A stretch of 64,000 bases of DNA, taken from NCBI GenBank assembly GCA_017439185.1, contig JAFRTM010000003.1:32670-96669 (forward strand), read 5' to 3'. The stretch is from Bacteroidales bacterium (GTDB taxonomy: Bacteria; Bacteroidota; Bacteroidia; Bacteroidales; P3). Under the pieces are notes generated by a model. The model saw only the letters and a list, made by a program, of their open reading frames with translations, ran no database searches and was not told the origin of the DNA. Positions 8,578 through 18,318 of this stretch are shown here, in pieces; within the stretch, counting starts at the first letter, position 1, and each line of letters begins with the position of its first letter. The translations under genes and the position numbers were made by a program.

Positions 8578-9777
8578 ATGAAGATAATAGTCGGCATAAG
8601 CGGCGGTATAGCGGCGTATAAGGTGCCCCAGCTGGTGAGGTTGCTGAAGAAGAGAGGGCATGAGGTGCAGTGTGTGGTCACTGCGCATGCGCTGGAGTTT
8701 GTGACGAAGGTGACGCTGGAGACGGTGTCGGAGAGGCGGCTGTACTGTGACTTGTTCGACGACGGAAACGAGCGGACGACGGAGCATATCTCGCTGAAAG
8801 ACTGGGGCGATGTGCTGCTGCTGGCTCCGGCGACTGCGAATATCATAGGGAAGATGGCGAACGGGATAGGCGACGACGCGCTGAGCACGCTGCTGCTTTC
8901 GTTTGGCGGCAAGCCGATGTTCGTTTGCCCGGCGATGAACACGCAGATGGCGGAGAATGTGGCGGTGGCGGAGAACTTGAGGGTGCTGGAGGAGAGGGGA
9001 GTGAGGGTGATGGATTACGAAGTGGGAGAGCTGGCCTGCGGAGCAGTGGGGAAGGGGAGAATGGCAGAGCCGGAGAAGATAGTGGAGTGGCTGGAAGAGA
9101 AGCTGGAAGAGGGGAAGAGCATGAGAGGGAAGAGGGTGCTGATTACAGCCGGTCCGACCTACGAGAAGATAGACGCGGTGCGGTTTATAGGCAACTATTC
9201 GAGCGGGAAGATGGGCTTTGCGCTTGCCGAAGAGTTTGCGGAGAGAGGGGCAGAGGTGACGCTGGTGGCCGGACCGTGCAACCAAACGACGAAGAGCCGT
9301 GGAGTGAGAAGGATAGACGTGGAGTCGGCGCAGGAGATGTACGACGCGGCAACCGAGGCGTTCGAGAGAGCCGATGTGGCGATACTGTCGGCTGCAGTGG
9401 CCGATTTCCGTCCCGACCACCAAGAAGAGCAGAAGATAAAGAAGCAGGGCGACGGAGGAATGACGCTTAAGCTGGTGCAGAATCCGGATATACTGGCCAC
9501 ACTGGGAAAGAGGAAGAGAGAGGGTCAGCTGCTGGTGGGCTTTGCGCTGGAGACGAACAACGAGATGACCTACGCCACGGAGAAGCTGAAGAAGAAAGGG
9601 CTGGACATGATAGTGATGAACTCGCTGAGAGACGAGGGAGCCGGCTTCGGGACAGACACCAACAAGGTTACGATAATAGACAAGGCAGGGAACGTGGAGA
9701 GCGGCGAGCTGAAAAGCAAGAGAGAGGTGGCCGGCGACATAGCCGACGCGGTGGAGAGGCAGATGGAAAACAAATAA
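8578..9777 (+). CDS. coaBC: Bifunctional phosphopantothenoylcysteine decarboxylase/synthase
   Basis: 399 residues. The N-terminal flavoprotein half (CoaC) has the FMN-binding start IVGISGGIAAYK, the PATANIIGKMANGIGDD motif and the substrate loop PAMNTQM. The C-terminal CoaB half begins near residue 185 with KRVLITAGPTYEKID and FIGNYSSGKMG. The enzyme makes 4-phosphopantetheine precursors for coenzyme A in the cytoplasm. It is in the bamD operon, with 9-bp gaps on both sides. Confidence 0.96.
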   Translation: MKIIVGISGGIAAYKVPQLVRLLKKRGHEVQCVVTAHALEFVTKVTLETVSERRLYCDLFDDGNERTTEHISLKDWGDVLLLAPATANIIGKMANGIGDDALSTLLLSFGGKPMFVCPAMNTQMAENVAVAENLRVLEERGVRVMDYEVGELACGAVGKGRMAEPEKIVEWLEEKLEEGKSMRGKRVLITAGPTYEKIDAVRFIGNYSSGKMGFALAEEFAERGAEVTLVAGPCNQTTKSRGVRRIDVESAQEMYDAATEAFERADVAILSAAVADFRPDHQEEQKIKKQGDGGMTLKLVQNPDILATLGKRKREGQLLVGFALETNNEMTYATEKLKKKGLDMIVMNSLRDEGAGFGTDTNKVTIIDKAGNVESGELKSKREVAGDIADAVERQMENK

Positions 9778-9786
9778 AGGAAAGAA

Positions 9787-10773
9787 ATGAAGAAACTGAG
9801 CATAGTGGCAATAGTACTCGCCGGAGTGGCCCTTCTGGCGCTTGTGGGCGAGACGTTGATATTTGCGACGCACAAAGAGACGCCGATAGAGGTTCAGAAG
9901 CAGGCGATACAGCACGGTTCCAGGATATATGCGCCGCCGATACCCGACAGTGTGAGTTTCTGTGGAGAGAAGCTGCCGCTGGAAAACTACTATGTGAAAG
10001 AGGCGCTGGACAGAGAGCTGATAGTGAACATGTACGGGCACACCAATATGATATTGTGGATGAAGAGAGCCAACCGAGTGTTCCCGGTAATAGAGCCGAT
10101 ACTGAAAAAGAACGGAGTGCCGGCGGATATGAAATACCTGTGTGTGGCAGAGAGCGGACTGACCACGGCCACGTCGCCCGCCAAGGCACAAGGATACTGG
10201 CAGTTCATGGAGATGACTGGGAAGACCTACGGCTTGGAGATAAACGCCGACGTGGATATGCGCAACGACTTGGAGGCCTCGACCGAAGCGGCGTGCAAGT
10301 TCCTGAAAGTGCTGTATTCCCATCTGGGAAGCTGGTCGGCGGCAGCGGCAGCCTACAATTGCGGAGAGGGAGGATTGTCGAAGAGGATGGGGCAGCAGTC
10401 GGCCAAGTCGTACTACGACACAAGGCTTAACAGCGAGACGGCGCGATATGTGTTCAGAATAGTGGCGATAAAGCTGGTGATGCAACATCCGCAAGACTAC
10501 GGGTTCTACCTGAGGAAATGCGATCTTTACCCGGTGATACCCACCACCACAGCTACGCTGGAAGGACAGAACGTAGATTTGTACGAGTTTGCCAAGAAGA
10601 AGGGAGTGAGCTACAAGGTGCTGAGAGAGCTGAACCCGTGGCTGAACGCCGAGAAGATAGTGAACAAAGGCAACAAAAAATATACGGTGAAGCTGCCTAC
10701 CGAGAAAGGGACGAGCCTTTCGAAAATCCTGAAAGACGAAGACCGGTCAACTTCGATAGTCGGACGATTCTGA
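9787..10773 (+). CDS. Lytic transglycosylase (SLT/GH23, MltD-like)
   Basis: 328 residues. An N-terminal hydrophobic helix at about 5-25 acts as signal or anchor. The SLT domain spans about 95-240: VAESGL contains the catalytic Glu, followed by AQGYWQFMEMTGKTYGL and AAAAYNCGEGG. The enzyme cuts peptidoglycan between MurNAc and GlcNAc. A C-terminal stretch (VDLYEFAKKKGVSYKVLRELNPWL, about 268-310) resembles a degenerate LysM. It is joined to coaBC by a 9-bp gap and is followed by uvrA after 29 bp. Confidence 0.88.
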   Translation: MKKLSIVAIVLAGVALLALVGETLIFATHKETPIEVQKQAIQHGSRIYAPPIPDSVSFCGEKLPLENYYVKEALDRELIVNMYGHTNMILWMKRANRVFPVIEPILKKNGVPADMKYLCVAESGLTTATSPAKAQGYWQFMEMTGKTYGLEINADVDMRNDLEASTEAACKFLKVLYSHLGSWSAAAAAYNCGEGGLSKRMGQQSAKSYYDTRLNSETARYVFRIVAIKLVMQHPQDYGFYLRKCDLYPVIPTTTATLEGQNVDLYEFAKKKGVSYKVLRELNPWLNAEKIVNKGNKKYTVKLPTEKGTSLSKILKDEDRSTSIVGRF

Positions 10774-10802
10774 GGAGCTCCGCAGAGAAAGAGGAGAAAA
10801 AG

Positions 10803-13643
10803 ATGGAAGAATTAGAGGTATTAGGAGCCCGGTCGCACAATTTACAGAATGTAGATGTCACGGTGCCGCGCAACAAGCTGGTGGTGTTTACCGGATTGAG
10901 CGGCAGCGGAAAGTCGTCGTTGGCGTTCGACACGATATATGCCGAAGGGCAGAGAAGATATATGGAGACATTCTCGGCATATGCCAGGCATTTCATAGGA
11001 AACATGGAGAGGCCCGACGTGGACAGAATCAACGGATTGAGTCCCGTGATCTCGATAGAGCAGAAGACGACGAACAAGAACCCGCGGTCGACGGTGGGTA
11101 CGGTGACGGAGATATACGATTTTGTGAGGCTTCTGTATGCGAGAATCGGCGATGCCTATTCCCATATCACGGGGAAGCCGATGGTGAAGCATACAGAAGG
11201 GCAGATACTGGAGCTGATAAAAAACGACTACGAGGGGAAAGAGGTGATAGTGCTGGCTCCGCTGGTGAAGAGGAGGAAGGGACATTACAGAGACCTGTTT
11301 GTTCAGGTGGCGAAGAAAGGATTCCTGAGAGTGAGGATAGACGGGGAGATAAAAGAGTTGACCTACAATATGCAGGTGGACCGATACAAGACGCACGACA
11401 TAGAGCTGGTGATAGACCGGCTGAGAGTGAACGAGAAGAGCGAGAGCCGGCTGCAGGAGGCAGTGAAGACGGCATTCAAGCACGGGAAGGGAGTCTTGAT
11501 GGTGCTGGAGCATAGCATAATACCCGGACAGGAACACATACACTACTACAGCAAGCTGCTGATGGACCCCGAGAACGGAATTTCCTATCCCGAGCCGGAG
11601 CCCAACACGTTCTCGTTCAACTCGCCCTATGGAGCGTGCCCGAAGTGTAACGGACTTGGAGAAATCACCGAGATAGACATAAAGAAGCTGATACCCGACC
11701 CGAAGAAGAGCATAAAAGAGGGAGCGTTTGAGGTGCTGGGGAAATATTCGGCGACGAACTATTCGTACAGGCAGATGGAGAGGTTGGGCAGGAGTTACGG
11801 ATTCTCGATAGACGACCCGGTGGAGTCGTTCAGCGAGGAGGCCATGAACGCGATACTGTACGGCACGAGCGACTACAGCGGCTACCATGGGACGGACGAC
11901 GACTATGGCACAGGATTCCAGGGCATAGTAAACTATATATTGGAGCTGACCAATGACGAGAGTCCGGCGTCGCTGCAGAAGTGGGCGAACAGCTTCATGA
12001 ATCCGATAGAGTGTCCCGAATGCCACGGCCACCGGCTGAAAGAAGAGTCGCTGAGTTTCAGGATAGACGGCAAGAACATAGGAGAGGTGGCGGACATGGA
12101 CCTCACGGAGCTTTACGAGTGGGCAACCACGCTGGAGGGCAAACTTGACGGACACAAGAGGACAATAGCGCACGAGATACTGCACGAGATAACTACGAGG
12201 ACCAAATTTATGATAGACGTGGGTATCGGATACCTGTCGCTGAACAGGAGTTCCAAGTCGCTGTCGGGCGGAGAGAGCCAGAGGATAAGGCTTGCGACGC
12301 AGATAGGGGCGCAGCTGGTGAACGTGCTGTATATCCTCGACGAGCCGTCGATAGGGCTGCACCAGAGAGACAACCGCAAGCTGATAAACGCCATGAAAGA
12401 GTTGCGGGACTTGGGGAACAGTGTGATAGTGGTGGAGCACGACAGAGACATGATATTGAATGCCGACTATGTGGTGGATATCGGACCCGGAGCGGGAATC
12501 AACGGAGGGAAGATAATATTTGCGGGAAGCCACGAGGAGTTGCTGTCGGGGAATCACCACACCACGACGCTCGACTACCTGCTGAGGAACAAAGACATTG
12601 AGATTCCCGAGAGGAGAGAGATGAAAGACTGCCAGTATCTGGTGATAGAGGGGGCGAAGGGGAACAACCTGAAAGACGTTACGGCAAAGATACCGCTGAG
12701 GCGGTTTGTGTGTGTAACGGGAGTGTCGGGGAGCGGGAAGTCGTCGCTTATAAACGAGACGCTGCATCCGATACTGTCGTCGTATTTCTTCCACTCGCAG
12801 GCGCGGCCGTTGGAGTACAAGGCGGTATATGGAATAGACCAGGTGAACAAGGTAATAGAGATAGACCAGTCGCCGATAGGAAGGAGTCCGAGAAGCAATC
12901 CGGCGACATACGTCGGGGTGTTTGACGAGATCAGGCAGTTGTTTGCCCAGTTGCCGAGTGCGAGAATCAGAGGGTATAAGCCGGGGAGATTCTCGTTCAA
13001 TGTGGCCGGCGGGCGCTGCGAGAACTGCAAGGGAGCGGGAGTGAGAACGATAGAGATGAACTTCCTGCCCGACGTGTATGTGAACTGTGAGGTGTGCAAC
13101 GGGAAGAGATACAACCGCGAGACGCTGGAGATAAGGTATAAAGGAAAGAGTATCGCCGATGTGCTGGACATGACGGTGAACGAGGCGGTGGACTTTTTCG
13201 AGTCGTATCCCAAGATACACAAGAAGCTGAAGACGATAAAAGACGTGGGACTGGGATATATCACGCTGGGGCAGTCGGCTACGACCCTGTCGGGCGGAGA
13301 GGCGCAGAGGATAAAGCTGGCCAGCGAACTGTCGAAGCCCGACACGGGAAATACGCTGTATATACTTGACGAACCTACCACCGGACTGCATTTCGAGGAC
13401 ATAAAGGTGCTGCTGCAGGTGCTGCAGAGGCTGGTGGACAAGGGGAACAGCGTGCTGGTGATAGAACACAACATGGACGTGATAAAGGTGGCGGACTGGA
13501 TAATAGACATGGGGCCCGACGGGGGCAAGAAGGGAGGAATGATAGTGTTTGAGGGGACTCCCGAGGAGCTGGCGGAGCAGAAAGACAACGCCACGGGAAT
13601 CTTCCTGAGAGAGGAACTGGAGGCCTGCGGAGGGAAGAAATAA
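10803..13643 (+). CDS. uvrA: Excinuclease ABC subunit A
   Basis: 946 residues from the ATG at 10803, which follows a purine-rich stretch; the frame stays open upstream but only overlaps the transglycosylase gene. Two ABC modules are present: Walker A GLSGSGKSS at about 31 and GVSGSGKSS at about 640, with signatures SLSGGESQRI and TLSGGEAQRI. Zinc-finger Cys pairs are CPKC/CPECHG in the first half and CENC/CEVC in the second. UvrA recognises bulky DNA lesions with UvrB in nucleotide excision repair. Confidence 0.97.
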   Translation: MEELEVLGARSHNLQNVDVTVPRNKLVVFTGLSGSGKSSLAFDTIYAEGQRRYMETFSAYARHFIGNMERPDVDRINGLSPVISIEQKTTNKNPRSTVGTVTEIYDFVRLLYARIGDAYSHITGKPMVKHTEGQILELIKNDYEGKEVIVLAPLVKRRKGHYRDLFVQVAKKGFLRVRIDGEIKELTYNMQVDRYKTHDIELVIDRLRVNEKSESRLQEAVKTAFKHGKGVLMVLEHSIIPGQEHIHYYSKLLMDPENGISYPEPEPNTFSFNSPYGACPKCNGLGEITEIDIKKLIPDPKKSIKEGAFEVLGKYSATNYSYRQMERLGRSYGFSIDDPVESFSEEAMNAILYGTSDYSGYHGTDDDYGTGFQGIVNYILELTNDESPASLQKWANSFMNPIECPECHGHRLKEESLSFRIDGKNIGEVADMDLTELYEWATTLEGKLDGHKRTIAHEILHEITTRTKFMIDVGIGYLSLNRSSKSLSGGESQRIRLATQIGAQLVNVLYILDEPSIGLHQRDNRKLINAMKELRDLGNSVIVVEHDRDMILNADYVVDIGPGAGINGGKIIFAGSHEELLSGNHHTTTLDYLLRNKDIEIPERREMKDCQYLVIEGAKGNNLKDVTAKIPLRRFVCVTGVSGSGKSSLINETLHPILSSYFFHSQARPLEYKAVYGIDQVNKVIEIDQSPIGRSPRSNPATYVGVFDEIRQLFAQLPSARIRGYKPGRFSFNVAGGRCENCKGAGVRTIEMNFLPDVYVNCEVCNGKRYNRETLEIRYKGKSIADVLDMTVNEAVDFFESYPKIHKKLKTIKDVGLGYITLGQSATTLSGGEAQRIKLASELSKPDTGNTLYILDEPTTGLHFEDIKVLLQVLQRLVDKGNSVLVIEHNMDVIKVADWIIDMGPDGGKKGGMIVFEGTPEELAEQKDNATGIFLREELEACGGKK

Positions 13644-13661
13644 TAGAATTTGGGTAGAGAG

Positions 13662-14639
13662 ATGCAGTTTGCAGGAGAGATGATATCGTTGTTTGTGGCA
13701 GTGTCGTGGACGGCCACCGCGCTGTTTGCGGAGGTGGCGTCGAAGAGGATGGGGTCGCTGCCGCTGAATGTGGTGAGGATGACGATGTCGCTGCTGTTGC
13801 TGACGGGGACGTTGTGGCTGATAATGGGGACGCCCTACCCGAGGTATGCCGACGGAGGGACGTGGTGGTGGCTGGTGCTGTCGGGAGTGGTGGGATATGT
13901 GATAGGCGACTACTGCCTGATGCAGGGATACATATATATAGGGTCGCGTTTCGGGCAGCTGTTCATGACCCTTTCGGCGCCGACGGCCGCGATAATGGGG
14001 AGAATGCTGATAGGAGAGGAGATGAGGCCGCTGGCGATAGCTGGAATGATGGTGACGCTTACGGGAATAGCGATTTCGATATTGTCGAGAGGGAGCGAGG
14101 AGAAGAAGCTGAGGCTTGCGTTGCCCGGGAAGGGAATATTTTTTGCGAGCATGGCGGGCATCTGCCAGGGATTGGGGCTTGTGCTGAGCAAGATAGGACT
14201 GGAACATTACGACCGGGCGATAGAGATGCAGGGAGTTGACAGTCAGGTGGCCGTTGAAGGAGCTGCGGTTGGAGTGCCGCTGTTTCTGGCGGTGCCGTTT
14301 GCGGCGACGATGATAAGGGCGTCGATAGGGCTTGTGGGTTTTATGCTGGTGCTGATGGTGTTCAACAAAGACTGGAAGGAGAAACTAGGGAGGGCGGTGA
14401 AGGACCGGAAGGCGATGTGGTGTGTGCTGGGCGCTACGGTGTTCGGGCCGTTTATAGGGGTGAGCGCGTCGCTGCTGGCCACCCAATATACGTCAACGGG
14501 GATAGCGCAGACCCTGTTTGCGTTGACGCCGATACTGATAATAGCGCCTGCTGCATTGCTGTTCAAGCAGAAGGTGAGGGTGAAAGAGGTGATAGGGGCG
14601 GTGATCAGTGTGGGAGGAGTTTGCCTGTTTTTTATTTGA
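13662..14639 (+). CDS. EamA/DMT-family transporter
   Basis: 325 residues from the ATG at 13662. A TTG at 13650 and an ATG at 13680 are alternative starts. Ten membrane segments are predicted by eye, arranged as two EamA repeats of five (first about 5-145, second about 170-325). Motifs include GDYCLMQGYIYIG and a late ALTPILIIAPAALLFKQKV. DMT permeases export or import metabolites across the inner membrane; the substrate cannot be deduced. It is 18 bp after uvrA. Confidence 0.8.
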   Translation: MQFAGEMISLFVAVSWTATALFAEVASKRMGSLPLNVVRMTMSLLLLTGTLWLIMGTPYPRYADGGTWWWLVLSGVVGYVIGDYCLMQGYIYIGSRFGQLFMTLSAPTAAIMGRMLIGEEMRPLAIAGMMVTLTGIAISILSRGSEEKKLRLALPGKGIFFASMAGICQGLGLVLSKIGLEHYDRAIEMQGVDSQVAVEGAAVGVPLFLAVPFAATMIRASIGLVGFMLVLMVFNKDWKEKLGRAVKDRKAMWCVLGATVFGPFIGVSASLLATQYTSTGIAQTLFALTPILIIAPAALLFKQKVRVKEVIGAVISVGGVCLFFI

Positions 14640-14724
14640 GAGAGAGGGTCGGAGAGAGAGGTAGTGGCAGAGGTGTAGAAAGGGCCGAAAACGGTCAATT
14701 TTAACACTTTGGTAAGTTGCTGGT

Positions 14725-14790
14725 TTATAGGATACTTATAGGTATCAAGTCTGACACAAGTCTGACATAACTCTGATGCAAGTTTGAGAT
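14725..14790 (+). repeat. 11-bp-periodic intergenic repeat, copy B
   Basis: Six 11-bp units, among them TTATAGGATAC, TTATAGGTATC, AAGTCTGACAC and AACTCTGATGC. It is nearly identical to copy D at 37861 over the first four units. It lies in the 418-bp gap after the EamA gene. Confidence 0.75.
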
Positions 14791-14807
14791 AGAAATATGG
14801 GTGAGGC

Positions 14808-14962
14808 GGCAGAGGAGTATGACAGAAATGGCAGAAGTGTGACAGGGGGGTTGGCAGAAGTTTTTTTTGACGACGGTAGAGGGTTGGCAGAGGTATGACA
14901 GGAGAGTGGCAGAGGTGGCAGAAGGGTATGACAGAAGTGGCAGAGGGGAGAGAGGTGGCACG
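14808..14962 (+). repeat. Cluster of GRCAGA motifs
   Basis: GGCAGA or GACAG(A/G) occurs ten times (14808, 14821, 14830, 14841, 14853, 14886, 14897, 14908, 14917, 14930), plus once more at 14939, spaced mainly 9-13 bp. A TTTTTTTT tract interrupts the series. It lies between the 11-bp array and the exonuclease gene. Confidence 0.5.
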
Positions 14963-15057
14963 GAAGTTGTTGGGATATAAGATAGGGGAGTGTTGTGCCC
15001 GGAGGAGAAAAAGGTATAATATAAATAAAGGTATTCTATATATAAAAAGTAAAAGTT

Positions 15058-15771
15058 ATGGCAGTGGAATTGGAAAACATAATGTTTCTGGACATAGAGA
15101 CGGTGCCGGGAGCGAAGAGGTTCGACGATTTGGAAGAGGCGATGCAGAGGCTGTGGGAGAAGAAGGCGCAGACGATGAGCGAGTTTGTGAACTTCAGCGA
15201 GAATAGTGCGAGGGAGCTGTACAACCGGGCGGCGATATACTCGGAGTTCGGGAAGATAGTGTGCATCTCGGTGGGGATACTGAGGGGAGGAAAGTTTGTG
15301 GAGCATTCGTTTGCGGGAGACGACGAGAAGGCGTTGTTGGAGGACTTCAAGGAGACGATGGCCGGATTCCTGGGCGATCCTTATCACGCGATATGCGGGC
15401 ATAACGTCAAGGAGTTCGACATACCGTTTATAGCGCGGAGGATGCTGATAAACGGAGTGAAGCTGCCGCCGATGCTGCAGTTGAGCGGAAAGAAGCCGTG
15501 GGAGGTGCCGCATATAGACACGTTGGAGATGTGGAAATTCGGTGATTATAAGCATTTTACGTCGCTGGAGCTGTTGTCGGCGGTGTTTGGGATACCGACT
15601 CCGAAAGATGACATAAACGGGAGTCAGGTGGGTCAGGTGTATTGGCAGGACCACGACCTGGAGAGAATAGCGGTGTATTGCCAGAAAGATGTGCTGACGA
15701 CGGCGCGTCTGTACCTGAAGATGACGGGGAGCGAGAGGGAGATAAGCGACGATATGGTGGAGATAAGGTGA
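15058..15771 (+). CDS. 3-prime-5-prime exonuclease, DNA polymerase B-like (PF10108 type)
   Basis: 237 residues. The motif FLDIETVP at residue 10 provides the first two acidic metal ligands of the DnaQ fold, HNVKEFDIPFIARRM the second motif, and YCQKDVLTTARLYL the third, with Asp. This matches the predicted PolB-like exonuclease family common in Bacteroidota; the substrate is unknown, and DNA repair or RNA turnover is possible. The gene follows the repeat-rich gap and precedes lon by 123 bp. Confidence 0.85.
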   Translation: MAVELENIMFLDIETVPGAKRFDDLEEAMQRLWEKKAQTMSEFVNFSENSARELYNRAAIYSEFGKIVCISVGILRGGKFVEHSFAGDDEKALLEDFKETMAGFLGDPYHAICGHNVKEFDIPFIARRMLINGVKLPPMLQLSGKKPWEVPHIDTLEMWKFGDYKHFTSLELLSAVFGIPTPKDDINGSQVGQVYWQDHDLERIAVYCQKDVLTTARLYLKMTGSEREISDDMVEIR

Positions 15772-15894
15772 GGATAATGTTAAAAGAGCGGGCGGAGTGT
15801 AACATTTTGTGTGAAAATCCGTATTAAAAAGGGCGTGTGGAAAAAGAGAAGCGCAAAGAAACAGAATATAAACGAAAAAGATAAACGACAGACA

Positions 15895-18318
15895 ATGAAG
15901 GTGTTTACAGAAGTGGAGAAAGATATATTGGCAGGATCATCGGGAGTGGCGGATTTTATTCCATTGATTTCGAAGGAGGAGGAAGAGTTTTTGCTGAAAG
16001 ACGACGAGGTGCCCAACGAGGTGCCGATATTGCCGATAAGAGACAATGTGCTGTTTCCGGGAGTGATACTGCCGGTGTCGGCAAGCCGGAAGACGTCGGT
16101 GAAGCTGCTGAAAGAGGCGCACCAGAAGGGATTGAGGATAGGAGTGGTGGCGCAGAAGAACGACGCCGAAGAGCCGAGTGAAGAAGATATCTTCGACATA
16201 GGGACCGTGGGGCGAGTACTGAAGGTGTTTGACCTGCCCAACGGGACCACGATGGGAGTGGTGCAGGGAGTGAAGAGATTCAAACTCAACGCGTTGACGT
16301 CGAGGGAACCTTATTTCAAAGGAGAGATAGAGCCGTTTGGTGACGACGCACCGGCGAAGATGGGGAAGGAGTTCAAGGGCAAGATGACGACGCTGAGGAA
16401 GCAATATGCGGCATACCTGAAGAGCAAAGACGCCAAGAACGAGCTGGCCCACAACATAAAAGCCATAGGGAGCGACCTGATACTGGTGAACTACATAGCT
16501 TCGCACATAGAAGCCGAGGTGGGGAGGAAACAGATGATGCTACTGATGGACTACGAAGAGAGAGTGGAGTCGCTGCTGAACTATATGGCTGAGATGGAGG
16601 ACTATATGGACCTGAGAGAGGAAGTGGCGCAGAAGACGAAGAGCATCATGGACAGGCAGCAGAGAGAGTACTACCTGAACCAGCAGATGAGAGTGATACA
16701 GGACGAGCTGGGCGGCTCGCCGATAGACCAGGACATAGAAGAACTGCAGTCGAGGGCGAGGAAGAAGAAATGGAACAAAGAGACGAAAGAGAGTTTCAAC
16801 AAAGAGTTGAGGAGGCTGGAGAGATACCAACCGCAGTCGCCCGACTATTCGGTACAGTACAACTATCTGGACCTGATGCTCGAGTTGCCGTGGAACCAGT
16901 TCACCGTTGACGACCTCAACACAGAACACGCGAGAAAAGTGCTGGACAAAGAGCATTACGGCATAGAGAAGGTGAAAGAGAGAATACTGGAGCACATAGC
17001 CGTGCTGAGCCTGAAGAAAGACATGAAGTCGCCGATACTGTGCCTGGTAGGCCCTCCGGGCACGGGCAAGACCTCGTTGGGACGGAGTATCGCCACAGCG
17101 TTGGGGAGGAAATATGTGAGAGTGGCGCTGGGAGGCCTGCACGACGAGGCAGAGGTGAGGGGACACCGGAGGACATATATCGGAGCCATGCCCGGAAGAA
17201 TATTGCAGGGAATCAAGAAGGCCGGTTCGTCGAATCCCGTGTTCATATTGGACGAGATAGACAAGGTTCAGACCAACTCGTTCAACGGAGACCCGACATC
17301 GGCGCTGCTGGAGGTGCTGGACCCCGAGCAGAACTCGGCATTCCACGACAACTACCTGGATATCGACTACGACCTGTCGCACGTGATGTTTATAGCGACT
17401 GCCAACAGTCTGGCGACCATACAGTCGGCCCTGCTGGACAGGATGGAGGTTATAGACCTGAACGGATATATACTGGAAGAGAAACTGGAGATAGCGACGC
17501 GGCACCTGATACCAAAACAGTTGGTAGAGAACGGATTTAAGAAGACGTCGATAAAGTTCGAGCCCGAGGCGCTGGTGAAGATAGTGAGTGAATACACGAG
17601 AGAGAGCGGCGTGAGACAGCTGGACAAGGCGATAGCCAAGATAGTGAGGAGGAGAGCGGTAGATGTGGCATCGGGCAAAGACCTGAAGAAGACCGTCACG
17701 GCAGGCGAACTGAAAGACATACTGGGATTGCCGATACACACCGGCGAGCACAGAGGGAAAGAGTCGAAGGTGGGAGTGGTGACCGGATTGGCGTGGACGA
17801 GTGTGGGAGGCGAGATACTGTTTGTGGAATCGAGCATCTCCAAAGGAAAAGGGACTCTGACGATGACCGGCAACCTGGGAGACGTGATGAAAGAGTCGGC
17901 TACGCTGGCGTTCGAATACCTGAAAGCCAACGCCAAAGAATTCGGGGTGGATTCGAAGAAGATAGAAGAGTCCAATATCCATATCCATGTTCCCGAAGGG
18001 GCGACGCCGAAAGACGGCCCGTCGGCAGGCATCACGATGTTTGTGGCGATGGTGTCGGCCTTCAGCCAGAAGAAGGTGAAGGCCAATTACGCGATGACCG
18101 GCGAGATAACGCTGAGAGGAGCGGTGACGCCTGTGGGAGGCATCAAAGAGAAGATACTGGCAGCCAAGAGGGCCGAGATAACAGACATAGTGCTGAGCGA
18201 AGAAAACCGCAGAGACATAGAGGACATAAACGCCGATTATCTGAAAGGGCTTAAGTTTCACTATATCACAGAGATGAAAGAGGCCCTGCCGTTGATGCTG
18301 GAGAAAGGGAAGAAATGA
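15895..18318 (+). CDS. lon: ATP-dependent protease Lon
   Basis: 807 residues from the ATG at 15895. The frame is open to a GTG at 15811, but that extension (28 basic residues) is not typical. The N-terminal substrate domain begins at EVPILPIRDNVLFPG; the AAA module has Walker A GPPGTGKTS at about 386 and Walker B FILDEIDK; the protease domain has the Ser of PKDGPSAG (about 711) and the Lys of GGIKEKILAAKRA (about 752). Lon degrades misfolded and regulatory proteins in the cytoplasm. Its stop codon overlaps the next start by 4 bp. Confidence 0.97.
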   Translation: MKVFTEVEKDILAGSSGVADFIPLISKEEEEFLLKDDEVPNEVPILPIRDNVLFPGVILPVSASRKTSVKLLKEAHQKGLRIGVVAQKNDAEEPSEEDIFDIGTVGRVLKVFDLPNGTTMGVVQGVKRFKLNALTSREPYFKGEIEPFGDDAPAKMGKEFKGKMTTLRKQYAAYLKSKDAKNELAHNIKAIGSDLILVNYIASHIEAEVGRKQMMLLMDYEERVESLLNYMAEMEDYMDLREEVAQKTKSIMDRQQREYYLNQQMRVIQDELGGSPIDQDIEELQSRARKKKWNKETKESFNKELRRLERYQPQSPDYSVQYNYLDLMLELPWNQFTVDDLNTEHARKVLDKEHYGIEKVKERILEHIAVLSLKKDMKSPILCLVGPPGTGKTSLGRSIATALGRKYVRVALGGLHDEAEVRGHRRTYIGAMPGRILQGIKKAGSSNPVFILDEIDKVQTNSFNGDPTSALLEVLDPEQNSAFHDNYLDIDYDLSHVMFIATANSLATIQSALLDRMEVIDLNGYILEEKLEIATRHLIPKQLVENGFKKTSIKFEPEALVKIVSEYTRESGVRQLDKAIAKIVRRRAVDVASGKDLKKTVTAGELKDILGLPIHTGEHRGKESKVGVVTGLAWTSVGGEILFVESSISKGKGTLTMTGNLGDVMKESATLAFEYLKANAKEFGVDSKKIEESNIHIHVPEGATPKDGPSAGITMFVAMVSAFSQKKVKANYAMTGEITLRGAVTPVGGIKEKILAAKRAEITDIVLSEENRRDIEDINADYLKGLKFHYITEMKEALPLMLEKGKK

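Noticed and set aside
8107-14207. Very long open frames on the minus strand (8107-10494 and 10842-14207)
   Set aside because: They lie opposite bamD-rpoZ-coaBC-transglycosylase and uvrA-EamA. The purine-rich codon use of the plus strand leaves few stops on the other strand, and the translations (Arg/His/Leu-rich) show no domains.
15811-15894. GTG start extending Lon by 28 residues
   Set aside because: The extension is Lys/Arg-rich and unlike Lon N-termini; the ATG at 15895 gives the usual length.
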